Shown: positions 23,263 to 34,841 of the stretch, piece by piece
Layout: each line of letters begins with the position of its first letter
Numbering within the stretch: the stretch's first letter is position 1
Source: Ischnura elegans
Taxonomy: Eukaryota; Arthropoda; Insecta; Odonata; Coenagrionidae
NCBI RefSeq assembly: GCF_921293095.1
Contig: NC_060252.1
Coordinates: forward strand, 7,688,001 to 7,752,000
DNA: 64,000 bases
Direction of reading: 5' to 3'
Translations under genes and position numbers: made by a program
The notes under the pieces: model-generated
The model's database searches: none
What the model was told of the DNA's origin: nothing
What the model saw: only the letters and a program-made list of their open reading frames with translations

Positions 23263-23594
23263 TTACGTGTAGTCATACTGCGACGCATACGATTGAGTTA
23301 GTCTGGTACAAGTGATCTAGTTTGAAAATTCCCGGTTGTATGAGAAAATTAAATGGGCAAAACTTTGGAGGACGGAATCTTAAAGTGTTTGCTGAGAATG
23401 CCGCGTTCAGACGCTAAAGATCTTTGCGTTAATTTTTCCGCCTCCGTACATAAATTCCGTACTATGTACATACAAATCTCACTATCTCATGAACTAGCTA
23501 GGTCACATATTTAAAAAATCCGCGAGTTGCATTTGTGGTCTCAGCACTTACAATTGACTGTCTTTCTTGTTTTGTCACTTCCGGTCAGACTGGT

Positions 23595-23700
23595 TGCATT
23601 TTTTGGACCTTTTGCCACTCTGTCCGTTCGAAGGTCACCGGTTCAAATCCCGTTTGAGGTGGAGATTCGATGATTGTGATTTGATAAGCTGAAAAGTCAC
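23595..23700 (+). mobile_element. tRNA-like SINE fragment
   Basis: A B box, CACCGGTTCAAATCCCG, at about 23637-23653 lies in a tRNA-like context. The A box is degenerate, and a SINE-like body (GGTGGAGATTCGATG) follows. It is not a functional tRNA, because no acceptor pairing is seen. Confidence 0.5.
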
Positions 23701-24019
23701 GGTTCGGAGTACCACTACCAATACCAGCTGTATCGACGTTCGGAGCGCCGAAGAATGGAAAAAAATGCCTTTGCGTAAGATTCGCTCGGACGAAACGAAT
23801 TTCCAAATGGGCTCTAAGGAATGTCATTGGTCATCGTACTTTTTCCTGTCATCCAACGGACCAATAAGAGCAAGGAGATCACAGGGAGGAGGTCCCAATC
23901 ACTGTCGTTGAAGCTTCTACTCGTCGCACTTACCTACCCGTCGAGTACTCGTTAATTTTTTTATAAACACCTTAGACCGCCATCATTCAGGGAAAATATC
24001 ATTCGGGGCACCCGATTAA

Positions 24020-24791
24020 AGGCAGTTGAATCCGTGAAATATCTAGAAGTTAGACTCAATAATAATCCATCGTGGAATAAACATATTAGGGAAATAAAAG
24101 GTGAAGGTAATCGCAAAATGGGTTTGTCAAAAGAATAATAGGAAAGTGCGACGATATAGTGAAAGAAATTTGCTCCCTCTTTAGACCCCATTTAGAATAC
24201 GCTGCCAGTGTTTGGGACCTTCATGAAAAAGGCTTAATGACAGAGTTAGAACGCGTGCAAAGAAGAGCTGCCAGGTACGTGGAAAGTCGTTACGATAGTC
24301 TTGTTAGTGTAACTGACCTCTTAGATAAACTCGGATGGGAATCTCTTTCAGACCGTGAAAAATAGACTAAACCTTTTAGATAAAATCATGAGCAGTGTCT
24401 TTTCTAACGAAGTTAACCTCATTTTACGGACGCCAACATACTACGGAAGATCAGATCATATAAATAAAATAAGAGAGATAGATTGTAGAACAGACAGATT
24501 CAGAATGTCTTTTCCTCCACGATCAATAAGAGATTATAACGGCAGCGATGGAACTCATAGATAGATTGCATGACTTGTAGTGTAGACAACTAACCTATGT
24601 AAAACTTATTGCATGTTTCTTAATTTTATTATTATTTCTAACAGCATATAGTAGCATAATTTGTTTGTATACGTGACGTTTTATGGACGGTGTGGTGTGC
24701 ATGTGGGAGTCCAAATGCATGCTGGTGATTGATCACCCCCTGCCAAACACCCTAGAGGTGGCTCGCAGGGTATTATGTAGATGTAGATGCA
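24020..24791 (+). mobile_element. LINE family B, 3' part
   Basis: Frames joined by eye give VKYLEVRLNNNPSWNKHI, GFVKRIIGK, then RPHLEYAASVWDLHEKGLM, RVQRRAARYV, LGWESLSDRE and CRTDRFRMSFPPRSIRDYN: the reverse transcriptase thumb and C-terminus, related to family A. It has one or more frameshifts (about 24135 and 24355). The 3' UTR ends CACCCCCTGCCAAACACC, GGCTCGCAGGGTATT and ATGTAGATGTAGAT. The same tail is at 53990-54278. Dead copy. Confidence 0.85.
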
Positions 24792-24792
24792 A

Positions 24793-25190
24793 AGTCGCGA
24801 AAGACACCGGATCTGGATCCGAAATTTTAAATAATAGCTTCAGTGTATGCAACAGTGTGTATGCCCCATAAGGGTGGAAAGAGTTCCGATTCTCTCTTCG
24901 AATGCGCCGTCGCATGCGATTCTTGTCCTACTCATGAACCGTTTAGTTTGAAAGCTCTCGCAGAGGTTACGTAGTAGAATTTCAGCCGTGGAAAATAAAA
25001 AAGGTAAATACGAATGGCGCATAGTGTGACTCTTCCCAAGAGATTGAACAATCATCGGGGGAATCTCAGCAACAGAAATTTGAAAATGCATTTGGATCCG
25101 AGAATATCCTATCCGAAAGATCCGGCTCCGAAAATCAAGGATCCGATCCGAATCCGGATCCGAAAAAAATCCTGGATCCGTCCATCCCTA
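24793..25190 (-). mobile_element. hAT-like element X, truncated copy
   Basis: The right end, read on the minus strand, is TAGGGATGGACGGATCCAGG, followed by many GGATCC/GGATTCGGATC subterminal words. It is homologous in inverted orientation to 15806-15891 plus 17629-17890. The other end stops at the LINE tail (about 24792) without the matching terminal repeat, so it is truncated or was cut by the LINE. Confidence 0.75.
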
Positions 25191-25980
25191 GTTGTTAGCC
25201 ATCGATATGCACCCAGCGAAAAACACTCGAATCACCAAACGCATCAGGCACGTAAAATACAGCTAAAGCCAGACACACACGACACCATCGGCGAGCATGG
25301 GCCAGCCCCAGGTATACTTTTCGAGGGAATGTTATGAGCAGATCGCAAAAGCCTGAGAGGGACCTTGACCCGCTTCTTGAATCTTCCCCCCTGGCCACAG
25401 ATCCCTTGCCACCGCGAAACAGACCGCTTTGTTATTACCACTATGGGTTATTATAGCCACTGCCTCTCTGACCGATGCTTTCTTGAGAATGGAGAAATCA
25501 CGGCGATTGCGTCACTTCTCGTTCATCCAAAACTTTCCATTATAATCGCAGCGACGACGAAAGCGGTCCCTCCAAGAAGCGGAGTACATGCCGTAGACGT
25601 GTAAATTACATAGGTATATTCTGATAACGCTTCATCGATTAGCAATTAGAAAACTCGGGATTTCCCAGCTATGTTTTCCCGGAATTGGATTTAAAATATA
25701 AATAAAATTAGGCTCTCATGGCGATGCCGGAGCAAGCATTGAAAAAATATCGATTTCTGTATAATAAAAATGACATGATGTCGAAAAACTTACAAGAAGT
25801 TATCTACGCTATAACAACAAGTATGATAGTAATAACTAAGTAAACTTAAATGTAAGAAATTTGATTAATTATCAAAGGAATGCAACTATTTGAATCAAAA
25901 TCAGTTAGCTGTGTGAAAGTGGCGTCACAGTCGGACCACATAGCTCGAAAAATCAATATTTATATAATTCTTGTGCATTT
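25191..25980. other. Unassigned DNA
   Basis: Overlapping open frames of 65-107 codons lie on both strands around 25014-25604 and reflect GC-richer sequence; none has a recognisable domain. Nothing else seen. Confidence 0.4.
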
Positions 25981-25984
25981 TAAA

Positions 25985-26216
25985 ATGTCTGATTGGCATT
26001 TGGAGGTGACGACGGGCAGTTAAGCCTGCTCTTAACGAAAGGCGTCAAGGGGACCACGGCTTAACGTCCCATCCGACGGACGGACAGCTGTATTTAAAGT
26101 GCTCTCCACAAAACACCCAAACAAGGATCCGGCAGTCTCTGCCTCCGCCGGGATTTGAACACGGACCAACTGGGTCGGAAGCCAACACACTAGTCACCAC
26201 ACCAAACCGAACCCCA
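25985..26216 (-). mobile_element. tRNA-derived SINE with conserved central domain
   Basis: On the minus strand: an A-box-like GGTGTGGTGACTAG, a B box CGTGTTCAAATCCCGGCGG, then the body GGATGGGACGTTAAGCCGTG, GTCCCCTTG, CCTTTCGTTAAGAGCAGGC. The GGGACGTTAAGCC...GGTCCCC body is a block I recall from widespread arthropod SINEs, though I cannot name the superfamily with certainty. The tail ends in AT-rich DNA near 25985. Confidence 0.8.
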
Positions 26217-26387
26217 CAGGAGAAATTTCTCCATTAATGGTGCCATAATTTATCTCTTTCACGTCCATGGGCGTGACTTATGAAAAGAGGATCTTCTTTG
26301 CCAACCAAATTTACGAAAAGTATTTTTTTGTGGATCGATCAGCACTGGTGGAGCCTGCCAAGATCGTTCACAAAAACATCAGGTTAA

Positions 26388-26638
26388 TTTGATTTCGAGT
26401 TCACTTGATGGCAAAGGAACGCGATCTCGTGTGACAATTGACGAAATAACTGCAACGGAGGAGTCATCTAACGGTCATCACCGAGTTGATCACTTCGGTT
26501 CTATGGTTACTATCGGAAATTCAATGCTCATAATTTTTAACCGTTAGATGCCTCCTCCGTCGGAGGTATTTCCTATATTGTCATCATTGCGATCGTTGTC
26601 CTACGTCATCAAGTTGACTCGAAATGAAGTTGACTTGG
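26388..26638. mobile_element. MITE with about 100-bp imperfect inverted repeats
   Basis: The two halves are inverted copies. Both contain ATTTCGAGT, ACTTGATG and GGAGGAG(T/G)CATCTAACGG, and the arms meet around TTCTATGGTTACTATCGG. A second copy lies at 60418-60602. No target duplication could be fixed. Noncoding. Confidence 0.75.
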
Positions 26639-28160
26639 CTATTGGTACTTTCTAAAAGGCCCTTAAATGGCATTTGATAAAACTTTAAAACCCTTCGTAA
26701 CAATATTTCCCAAGCCTGCTTCCTCGCCACTGCACACCCAAACCACTCGGACGAACAAAGGAATATTCCGCTTTCACTCTTTTCCTCAAAGCCGCGCGAT
26801 CGCCGCTCTGACCTCGATTTTTTTCTCGAGCACCGTCCTTTACAAAAGCGGCCGCTGTTATTTTCGCACAGACGCCTTAATCGCCGAAATATGGATTCCC
26901 CTTAATGAAGTCTGCGTTCTCCACGAATGCTCTCCGGCCTAAGTTTCTCAATCGGCCGGCGGCAGAGCTGCGCAGATAATAATGAAATAATGCTCTCCAT
27001 CGCCTCTTTCGTTTTGGACGAATTACTCGCTTAAAATGAATGTTTTAATCTTTAAATTTTCAGGGTAAGCATTACAATGAATTAGCAAATTTATTTAAAA
27101 ACACACGATTTTATTCGAATGAAAGAGATGAAAAATAAAGAAAGCCCTGCCTTGGCCCAAGGCCACAACGTTTAAATTTCACAACAGATTCCATATTCAA
27201 AACTGAAGGCGAAGAGCGAATTCGCTTCAAATTTGATACCGGAGAGATATTAATTTTTCATTTTATATATTTGAGATTTTAGTTGTAGTATTCTCATGAA
27301 TACTTACAAAGAAAGACTTACCTAGATTTAAATTGCTGGAGCTGATGAGCACAACATTTTTGGTTGTGAACATTAAGTCTTTTATCGGTATAGTTTAAAC
27401 CAAGGACATACGGCCACGGCAGCTTGGTTTATTTGCCTCTGATTATTTTGAATAAAAACCTGGGTTTTCAACTATTTTTAATTTATTGCAATACTTTCAC
27501 ATTTTTAGTTCAAATAAAAACTTTTTAGGTTAAGGTTTCAATATATTGTATTAGTATTTTCATAATTATATTTTATAAAAATGATGCCTAGATGGCTACC
27601 AAGAACTCCTACATAAAAATGCGAAATAGCAAAGCCTAATAAAGGAAGATACGCAAAACCAAACTGTAAAAGTCATTTTTAAATATTCGGAAATAGTAAC
27701 ATCCTTGTCACGATTCTTCTCGCCGGAATGTTCTTTTCCGAAGGTGGAAACGTTATCAGCTGTGCCAGAATGAGCCTCAATTTAACTAACGTCCCTGTAC
27801 CGAAGTGCCCAAGTCGCGGGTCTATATTTTAAGTGTGGGTTCTTGCTGTTGGTGAGAATGATCGCACACAAATACTTAGAGCCAAGGCGAAGAATTAAAT
27901 CGCTCAAATGTACCCTGCAACTAAACGAATCATCCTAACGTTACTTGTCGCAAATTGGCGGATAACACGACTTCTGTGAAACTATAAGCAGCGTAAGAAT
28001 GCATTGACATCCGGTTATAATCTGAACTGAGAATTTATAGTTGATAGCCAATCGTGAAGTAGGATTGAGTTGCAAGATTTTTCCCGGAAGGGCAAACACA
28101 CAAAGTGATTTCATCAAAACTTGGCAATGCATGAAATTTAATCATAGAAGTAAGGAATCA
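26639..28160. other. Unassigned, mostly AT-rich DNA
   Basis: A 91-codon frame at 26667-26942 is in a GC-richer patch and matches nothing recognised. The rest shows no genes or repeats I can name. Confidence 0.4.
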
Positions 28161-28164
28161 GTTC

Positions 28165-28620
28165 ATTAAAACTTACATTTGGAGTAGAATTCTCTACGGA
28201 AGTGAGGCATAGACAATGACAGCCACGGGAAAAACTAGAATAGAGGCCTTAGAAATTTGGTGCAACGAAAAAATGATGAGGATCAAATGGATTGACTGAG
28301 TTAGTAATGAGGAAGTCTTAAGGAGATTTGAAGAGAAGAGAAGCCTCATGAAAACCTTGACAAGAAGAAGGAACAGCTTTATAGGCCACATCTTGAGACA
28401 TGGCGGCCTGGTGAAGACAATCGTCGAGGGACTAGTGAACGGCAAGAACGGCAAAGGAAGACCTCGAACAAAACATATGGAACAGGCAAACAAAGATGTG
28501 ACAGAGAAGAAGAACGAAGGTGCGAATGGATTAGCTGATGGGAGAGCTGCGTCAAACCATTCTCTAAGATTGCCATGGACGAGTGATGATGGCGACCTTG
28601 GAGTGGAGGTCTTGAAACAA
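28165..28620 (+). mobile_element. LINE family E, C-terminal reverse transcriptase tail
   Basis: Translation shows LYGSEA-TMTATGKTRIEALE, WCNEKMMRIKWID, VSNEEVLRR, then KRSLMKTLTRRRNSFIGHIL and the GRPRTKHMEQ block, with stops where tryptophan or arginine is expected. This is the conserved C-terminal region of endonuclease-type LINEs. A 104-codon frame (28348-28662) is its open part. Dead copy. Confidence 0.85.
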
Positions 28621-28669
28621 TTAAAACTCAACTTTTGCCAACGTTTCTTTTTTTTTAGTTAAACATTTA

Positions 28670-28742
28670 TCAGGGCTTGAAAATAAAATGTATATATAAT
28701 TTATATTTCAAACACTCCTCGACTTGTATTTTCCCAGCCCTT
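28670..28742. repeat. Short inverted-repeat element in LINE tail
   Basis: CAGGGCTTGAAAATA and TGTATTTTCCCAGCCC form imperfect inverted ends of a 73-bp AT-rich insert between two LINE family E tail segments. It resembles hAT-like tips (CAGGGC), but no target duplication was found. Confidence 0.45.
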
Positions 28743-28744
28743 TT

Positions 28745-28870
28745 TCACCTAGTAGAGGTAATTAAGGATGTGAAAGAGAAGAAATACGTAGGTGGAAAAA
28801 GATTAGCTGATTGGAGAATTGAGTGGAGAGCTGCGTCAAATCAATGTTAGGATTGTTGACCTGTTATGAT
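28745..28870 (+). mobile_element. LINE family E tail, second segment
   Basis: Encodes VIKDVKEKKYVGGKRLADW and EWRAASNQC, repeating the end of the preceding copy in better form. Either a second truncated insertion or a duplication of the 3' end. Confidence 0.65.
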
Positions 28871-30560
28871 GATGAAAGTTAGTTTCGACAGAAAGTTAAG
28901 GCAAAGATTTTCTGTAACGGAACTCTGAAATATATTCATTGGCGAAATCGAAGTAAGCTAAAATTCTGAAATCAATCTTCCTATGGTTTAACCTGCATTT
29001 ATAAGTACACTCCCATAAATTTGCGACATTGCTTTTTAGACGTCATAAAAAATGGTACAGAAACCACTAATTTTTCATCCCAGTTTTGAAGATTTTCTCA
29101 TAAATTGTCCAAAACAACGAAGATCCATAAATTTGGTTCAGATATGCATAAGATATATATAGATTATTGAACGATCATTATTGAACTTATATAGATTGGA
29201 CGATTTTTCATAATTCCCTTCAACCTCATATTAGATAAATGCATCGCGTAATAATTTTTTTCAAATTTAATTCGTTTAAATATTGCATTTGCACAGGCAA
29301 ATGATGAACAGGGTTCGTTCTGTTCACTCTGAAAATTTCAATATTATTGCATAAGTTTTACGCGAGTTAACCATTATTTAAAAATTTTATTTTATGACCT
29401 ATCTTACTTAATTTGTATTTTATATCTTCCTTAGTTTGTATTTTATTATTCTTCGCTTTTACAGGTCCATCGTATTAGGTTATTGTTATGTAAAATTAGC
29501 CCAGTCTTGTGCGACGGATAGAGAGAGGCAAACCCGAATTGCCGAAATCGCCAAGGAACAGAATTGGACGAATTGAACTGTCCCCACAGACGTCAGTGGT
29601 TCTCGAAGATGTCGGAGGAATGCGTCGAAACTAGTTATACTAGTGGGCATATACTTATTCCTTTGCATATTCCGTTTCACCTGCACTCGAGTGCATTCGA
29701 TGTACTCCAACAGACAGAAAGGCCTGCGCCCCGTTCAGCCCCAAAGCAGCCTTGTGCCGCCGTGCAAGGAAGGAGCCGTGAGTCGTCTATTTACGTCCTT
29801 AACGATTTCAATTGACTCGGCAGTGGTGAGGGTCCCAATGGACGGGGTTATCTGTTTCGGCAATTGTCGCGAATTCTTAGTCGGAGGGTCTGCGTACGTA
29901 GAGGGTGGAGGGCGGGGGTTTGAGGGGGGGGGGGTTCGCGAAGGATGAATGGGGTGGAAGAGGAGATCAAGGGCACGCTCCTTCATGACGTCACTTCCTC
30001 TCCCCATCCCCCCCACCAGCCTCTCAAGGCGACGCCAAGACTAAGGGTTGCACGAATGATGACGGATGGAAATTTTTGTCAGATACTCTAACAGTTTGTT
30101 AAAAAGAATGAGTCAGCAAAAACTTGTGAAATGAAAGGATTTTTGCCTCATTGAGTAACGTTATACAACTACACAGTTATCAATTACTGGTGTTTGCGTC
30201 CTTTAATTTAATTACTTAAGATGTTTAAATTAAATATTGCTATTCTCAACATAATATTTATTTTATTATAGGCAAATTGTCAGTATATTACCTACATTAT
30301 CAATGTTGTAAAATGGGATGACACGCGTTGTGCGTAAAATGAATTCTTGGGAAAAAATTAATTTCCTAATTTAGCAATATTAATATTTTTCACCATATTG
30401 TACCGCAAATGACACTTACTTAACATTTACTGATATTTCCCATCTCTTCTGCCACTCAAATAATCCTCTCAGTGCGAAGTGCCCCACGGGAAGGAATTAG
30501 CCCCCATCACAAAAGTGTGCTATTTCAAACGCATGTGACTTGGATGAGTTGAGCTCTATC
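28871..30560. other. Unassigned DNA with GC-rich patch
   Basis: 28871-29480 is AT-rich and featureless. 29480-30040 is GC-rich with overlapping frames on both strands (74-101 codons) and G-runs at 29890-29935; none has a recognisable domain. 30060-30560 is AT-rich. Confidence 0.4.
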
Positions 30561-30569
30561 ACAACCAAT

Positions 30570-31430
30570 CCAAACCAGTGACACTCGGTGTCCCACAAGG
30601 AACCGTACTCGGCCCCATTTTGTTCATTACATGTTATGACCTATCCTCCCAACTATGAAATAAAATAGACAATAATATTTGCTAATGAGACTGTCATTTA
30701 TGACGAAATTAGTTAACATTATGATTATGATATCCTCTCATCGGATCTAAAAAGCGTTTTACCAAGAAAGGGGATAAGAATCGAAGCTCAGCAACTACAC
30801 TGCAGTACTGCTCTTGTGTAGGACATCTATCAATCCCCATGTACCCATATGATGTGGATATAGTTAACAAAAAGGCGTTTCATGATGTCAAATATCTGTG
30901 AGTTGCAATAATTTCACACCTATCATGGAACAAAGAAAGAAATATTCGCGCAAAAGGTCAGGGGGAACTAGGATTCTTGAAGCGTGGAGTGGGAAGGTTT
31001 GCGGGAGGAAGAGTGAAAAAGAGAGCGGTGCTATTGTGAACTCATCAGGCCTCACCTTCTATTACGCAGCGAGCAAATGGGATTCGGCGAAGAAATACTT
31101 CATCCGTGAGGTTAATTGTGCATGCAACGGAAAGATGCGCTATTCGTCAAACACTGCTAAGAGCCTACAGAAGGCGTTGCACAGGTTTTAAACGAATTAG
31201 GCTGGAATCCGCTAGAGACTCGAAGGATACGCGTTTGGCTTAGATTGCTTGAGCAATTGAGAAAAGATATCTTTCACAGCGACACGGAGAACATCATCTT
31301 TGAACCTCACTATATTTCTAGGTATAGGAATTTATTTTTCCCTGGAATAATGCACGACTTGAATGAATACTGGGCGGAACTTCGTTCCCGCATTTCCTTA
31401 TTTTTGTAGACGGCCTCACGCCTATTGAAT
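30570..31430 (+). mobile_element. LINE family A-like, decayed reverse transcriptase
   Basis: The palm motif VPQGTVLGPILF is readable at about 30585-30620. Downstream are HLSWNKE, GELGFLKRGVGRF, and A-cluster remnants matching RPHLEYAASIWD and LGWEPLETR. There are multiple stops. The 3' UTR has ACGGCCTCACGCCTATTG, but the ATGTAG tail is gone. This is the only copy in the window that keeps a recognisable palm-domain motif. Confidence 0.8.
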
Positions 31431-33699
31431 AAGATTGCGGAGTGGTAGTTTTTAAATGAATGATGAGGGAAGGAAGTAGGCCCATTTGCCAATTTCATCT
31501 TGTTTTCCATCATGATAGAGATTCAAAACTAAAGACATTCGCACTTTTTCGTTTTCCGCCGTCCGCTAATTTCTCTAGTTACTCGCGACGAAATATCGAT
31601 AAACCCTTAACCCTTTCGAAGATGAGTTGGTGACGTAATTGATTCTTCCATTGCGTCTCGCCATCAAAGGGCGAGGTGTCCAAGGGTAAGGGACTGTCCC
31701 CTCGGGAATTTGTGCTATTTCTCACGCCAGTGGTTTACTGAAAGGTGAGCTCTACCCTCCCTTACACAAACCACTAACCCACGGGTTAAATCACCGAGTG
31801 GATGAAGATTTAATTTGTGTTTGCAGTTCATTTTGTGCGTCGATCCACCTCCTATAGCCAGAAATTTGCTCCGTGGTGCGCTTGGGTGGAATGCGGGTTG
31901 CCTCTTCTGGTATTTTGCTGTCGATTCTTACGCATCGCAAAACAATGCATTGCATTTCAATTTGCATTTCAGTCAGCTATATATTTCGTTGGAAAAATAC
32001 TGAAAGTTAAATGCATCGTTGGTTTCGGCAGGCATAATGAAATGTAAATGGAAAAATGGAGTGTCAGAGGAGAGGTGTCCCTGGGCTGTAGTGGTCTCCT
32101 CAGTGGATGTGTCGCGGGCAGTCGCTACCAAGGAAATAATTTCGGGGGGGGGGGGGTGGAGGAGGTGAGGCCCCCCAAAGCCCTATCTACGTGCCTGTCC
32201 ACCATTGCTTATGTATGGCCATCCACTCCGACGTTCGTGTGAATGGAAGCAGACACACTCACGCTGTCTTCGCTGCGTCTATATTTAGAAGAGCCCCCAT
32301 TACCCACTCATCTCTCTCCCTCTGGTACCTACACACCGAATGTGTTTACGTTCGTCGCCGGCCGGAGTAGTGGGGGTCGCCAATCAAGGCGAGTCGCCGC
32401 TGAGGGGCAAGGGGGAGGGTGGGGTTGAATATTGGTCTCGTCAGGGGCTAGAGGGCAACCCCCCCCCCCCTTGAAGGGGTCACTGACACCGGAAGGGCAC
32501 CGGCCCTCGGGAGGTCAAGGGAAGGTCAAGGAAATGAGGGCATGTATGTATGTATAAGGTCGGGGTGGTATGCGTTGGAACACAAATAAGTGCCGATTTT
32601 TAAGAGCTTCCGTTGCGATTGCGCAATTGATTATAAATATTCATTCAGAATTTTTCTTTAATGTTTCTTTTAACAATATTTCGTCTTTGTTGGTGAAAAG
32701 CGAAGCCATATACTTTTGCGTGGATCGATAAGTACTAATATCGTAAATCATTTCCCGAGGTGTACCATTCGAAGTCTTCTGCCATGACTAGATTACATGC
32801 ATAATAGTTTTCCCCTGGGTTCGAGGCTTCATACACTAATCTGACAGGAAATGAGTTTTACGCGCACTTCCAGGATTTTTTTTGTTTTTCTAAGTGATAC
32901 CCTCCATTTCAGCTAAAATAAAACTATTTCAATGTCTACGTTTATGTTTTACGTTTCACTTGACACTTATAAATTAAAACATGTACTATTTTTATTTTAG
33001 CGTCGCTCATGTAAATTTTTCGCTCAATTCTAAGAACTTCGGACGAATTTGCAAAAATCTGCAAAACATCGAATAACCATCAAAAGTTCGTCAACTACCC
33101 CTCCATATGTTTACTTTGAAAGCAGCTTTTACAATGTGTTTAAACTATTAAATTTTACTCATTTGCGGAAAAACTTCGGTATTACATACAAAGTCCCTTG
33201 TTTGTACTTGCCCTCACTAATCGAATAAGCGCATATTCTTTTGTGGTATTTTACTGATCATCGAAAACTTGCATGCTAATTGATCAGCAAATTGACTTAC
33301 ATTTCCGACAGCTATCACCTGAATACATTCATGGATGAATGACGAAAAGGTATATTTAATCTGCATTCTCTCTGCTTAAAGCAATGATTAGATTTGGTAC
33401 CACTCGGGAATTGATTTGCGACATTAGCCCTTTTCCAATCACCCTAATATTCGTGTCTACAATGAATGTCTCGGAACTCACGCGCGATCTTCGAGGGTCG
33501 CAAAAATGGCCTTAAAAAGCAAAGAATCAAGTATGAAACGTAAACTCTAGTCTTTAAAGTCTATATTAAATATTCATTTCACGAGAGAATCGAATTGGGA
33601 AAATATATCACTGATAAATCATAGATGGGATCTAGAGGACTAGATAGAGCAGACACATTTCATCTCGATTCATCTTGATACCTGTCGCCCATTTGAGCG
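31431..33699. other. Unassigned DNA, part GC-rich
   Basis: 31600-32560 is GC-richer and includes a repeat F copy and poly-G/poly-C runs (near 32146 and 32460). 32600-33700 is AT-rich. No gene recognised. Confidence 0.4.
32055..32170 (+). repeat. Repeat family F, copy 2
   Basis: GAGTGTCAGAGGAGAGGTG, GTAGTGGTCTCCTCAGTGG, CGGGCAGTCGCTACCAAGG, a poly-G run and GAGGCCCCCCAAAGC, in the same order as at 39345-39570. Confidence 0.65.
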
Positions 33700-33775
33700 C
33701 ATTTTAATCGGTTTACAAAAATGTCCGCAGCGCGGCTGTCTGTATTGCGATCGATTCATTCTCAATACTCGCAAT
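33700..33775 (+). repeat. Repeat family G, left part (split by SINE)
   Basis: AAAATGTCCGCAGCGCG and GCGATCGATTCATTCTC match 57359-57410. The right part resumes at about 34160-34345 after the SINE, including CAGCTCATTTCTCCGTGAA, which also occurs at 51530 and 57515. Noncoding; class unknown. Confidence 0.6.
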
Positions 33776-33784
33776 GTAATACTT

Positions 33785-34150
33785 ACAATTTATTTATTTA
33801 TTTTATAAATTACCACACCAACGAAAAATATTTGGCCTTTACATCGGGATTTTTATTACATTTACAACAATTGAACGAGCGGGAACACCAATGCAATGGA
33901 TAGGAGCAACCTATCCAGTTGGGACTCGAACCCGCGATCTATAGTTAGACAGGCGAGGACTCTCTCCACCGCCACTGAGACCATCAAAAAAATTTACTTC
34001 ATATGGGGATCGAACTCCTACACTTCCGGAAAGATCGGAGGACGGTACCACTGGCCCAAATGGGAGGCAAAAAAAACCGTTTCTGCCAGGGATCGAACCT
34101 GGGACCTTCCTCGTGTTAGGCGGATGTGATAACGACTACACCAAGGGGAA
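33785..34150 (-). mobile_element. SINE with three tRNA-like modules
   Basis: On the minus strand there are three consecutive tRNA-like modules. Module 1 (34150-34078) is Val-like, with A box TGGTGTAGTCG and B box GGTTCGATCCC. Module 2 (about 34065-33995) has GGCCAGTGGTACCG and AGTTCGATCCCC. Module 3 (about 33975-33908) has TCTCAGTGGCGG and GGGTTCGAGTCCC. A body of about 100 nt and an AATAAATAAATAAATTG tail end near 33785. It splits repeat G, so it inserted later. Confidence 0.75.
34078..34150 (-). pseudogene. tRNA-Val(AAC)-like sequence, SINE head
   Basis: The loop CTAACAC in an anticodon stem TCCGC/GAGGA (one mismatch) gives anticodon AAC. The T arm CCAGG/CCTGG is perfect with loop TTCGATC. 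The acceptor arm is mismatched at several positions, and there are extra bases before the A box, so a working tRNA is unlikely. It is better read as the head of the SINE. Confidence 0.65.
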
Positions 34151-34159
34151 GCGTCTCAT

Positions 34160-34345
34160 GACTATCGCGTTCATTCATTCCCGAATCGTGGCGAATAGCA
34201 TTGAAATGTTATGAGCTTGACAGATCTCATCATACCGAGAATATAAATTTCAGTCAACAGCACTAACTTCGCAGCTCATTTCTCCGTGAATTTCGGACCG
34301 TCCGTCAGCGACGCTTGTGGAGACTATCGTAAACCCATTTAAACG
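34160..34345 (+). repeat. Repeat family G, right part
   Basis: Continues family G after the SINE insertion; TCAACAGCACTAACTTCGC and the CAGCTCATTTCTCCGTGAA block align with 57495-57540. Confidence 0.5.
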
Positions 34346-34399
34346 CGTGGTGAGTGTAAACACACCTGAAGGACAACTGGAGAACCCTCTACTTCAAAA

Positions 34400-34841
34400 T
34401 TCGCGGATAGTTCACGTAGCAATCGGAGAGAGGAGGTAGTACTCACACAGTTGAGGATAGGGCACAGCCCTTTGACCCATGCGTATCTCTTAACTGAAGA
34501 GAAGGAACCTCCCAAATGTGATGATTGTAGGTGCCCGTTAACTATTGGACATATCCTGATAGATTACGTTAAGTACCGCGACGCGCGAAGACGGATTAAT
34601 CTAGGGGGAGACCTTTTTTGGAGACCATCCTACCAACTTAAATTACACATTTCAGTTCCTCAAATAAATAAATATTTTTAATAAAATCTAATTATGCTTA
34701 CTCTTTGTACGAAGACATCATATGCAGTGGCACTCTTTCTACATAAATTTTGGAATTAAATTGGAATTAAATGACGCAGTAGTGGTGCAAAATGACCTAG
34801 CCGTCGACGCATCCTAAATTAAAATACTACTACTACTACTA
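34400..34841 (+). mobile_element. Jockey/I-type LINE, RNase H end and 3' tail
   Basis: One frame (to about 34681) gives RREEVVLTQLRIGHSPLTHA, then C-DC-CPLTIGHILIDYVKYRDARRRINLG. This is the C-terminal RNase H region plus cysteine motif typical of I/Jockey-group LINEs (LRIGH-LTH, C..C, L-HIL-EC). The 3' UTR ends with TACTACTACTACTACTAG at 34826-34841, the simple-repeat tail of such elements. 5'-truncated. Confidence 0.85.

Noticed and set aside
28194..28631. 145-codon minus-strand frame
   Set aside because: It is antisense to the LINE family E coding sequence, whose plus-strand translation is clearly homologous.
34078..34150. Functional tRNA-Val gene
   Set aside because: The acceptor arm has multiple mismatches and extra bases before the A box, and two more tRNA-like modules plus an A-rich tail follow, so it is a SINE head.
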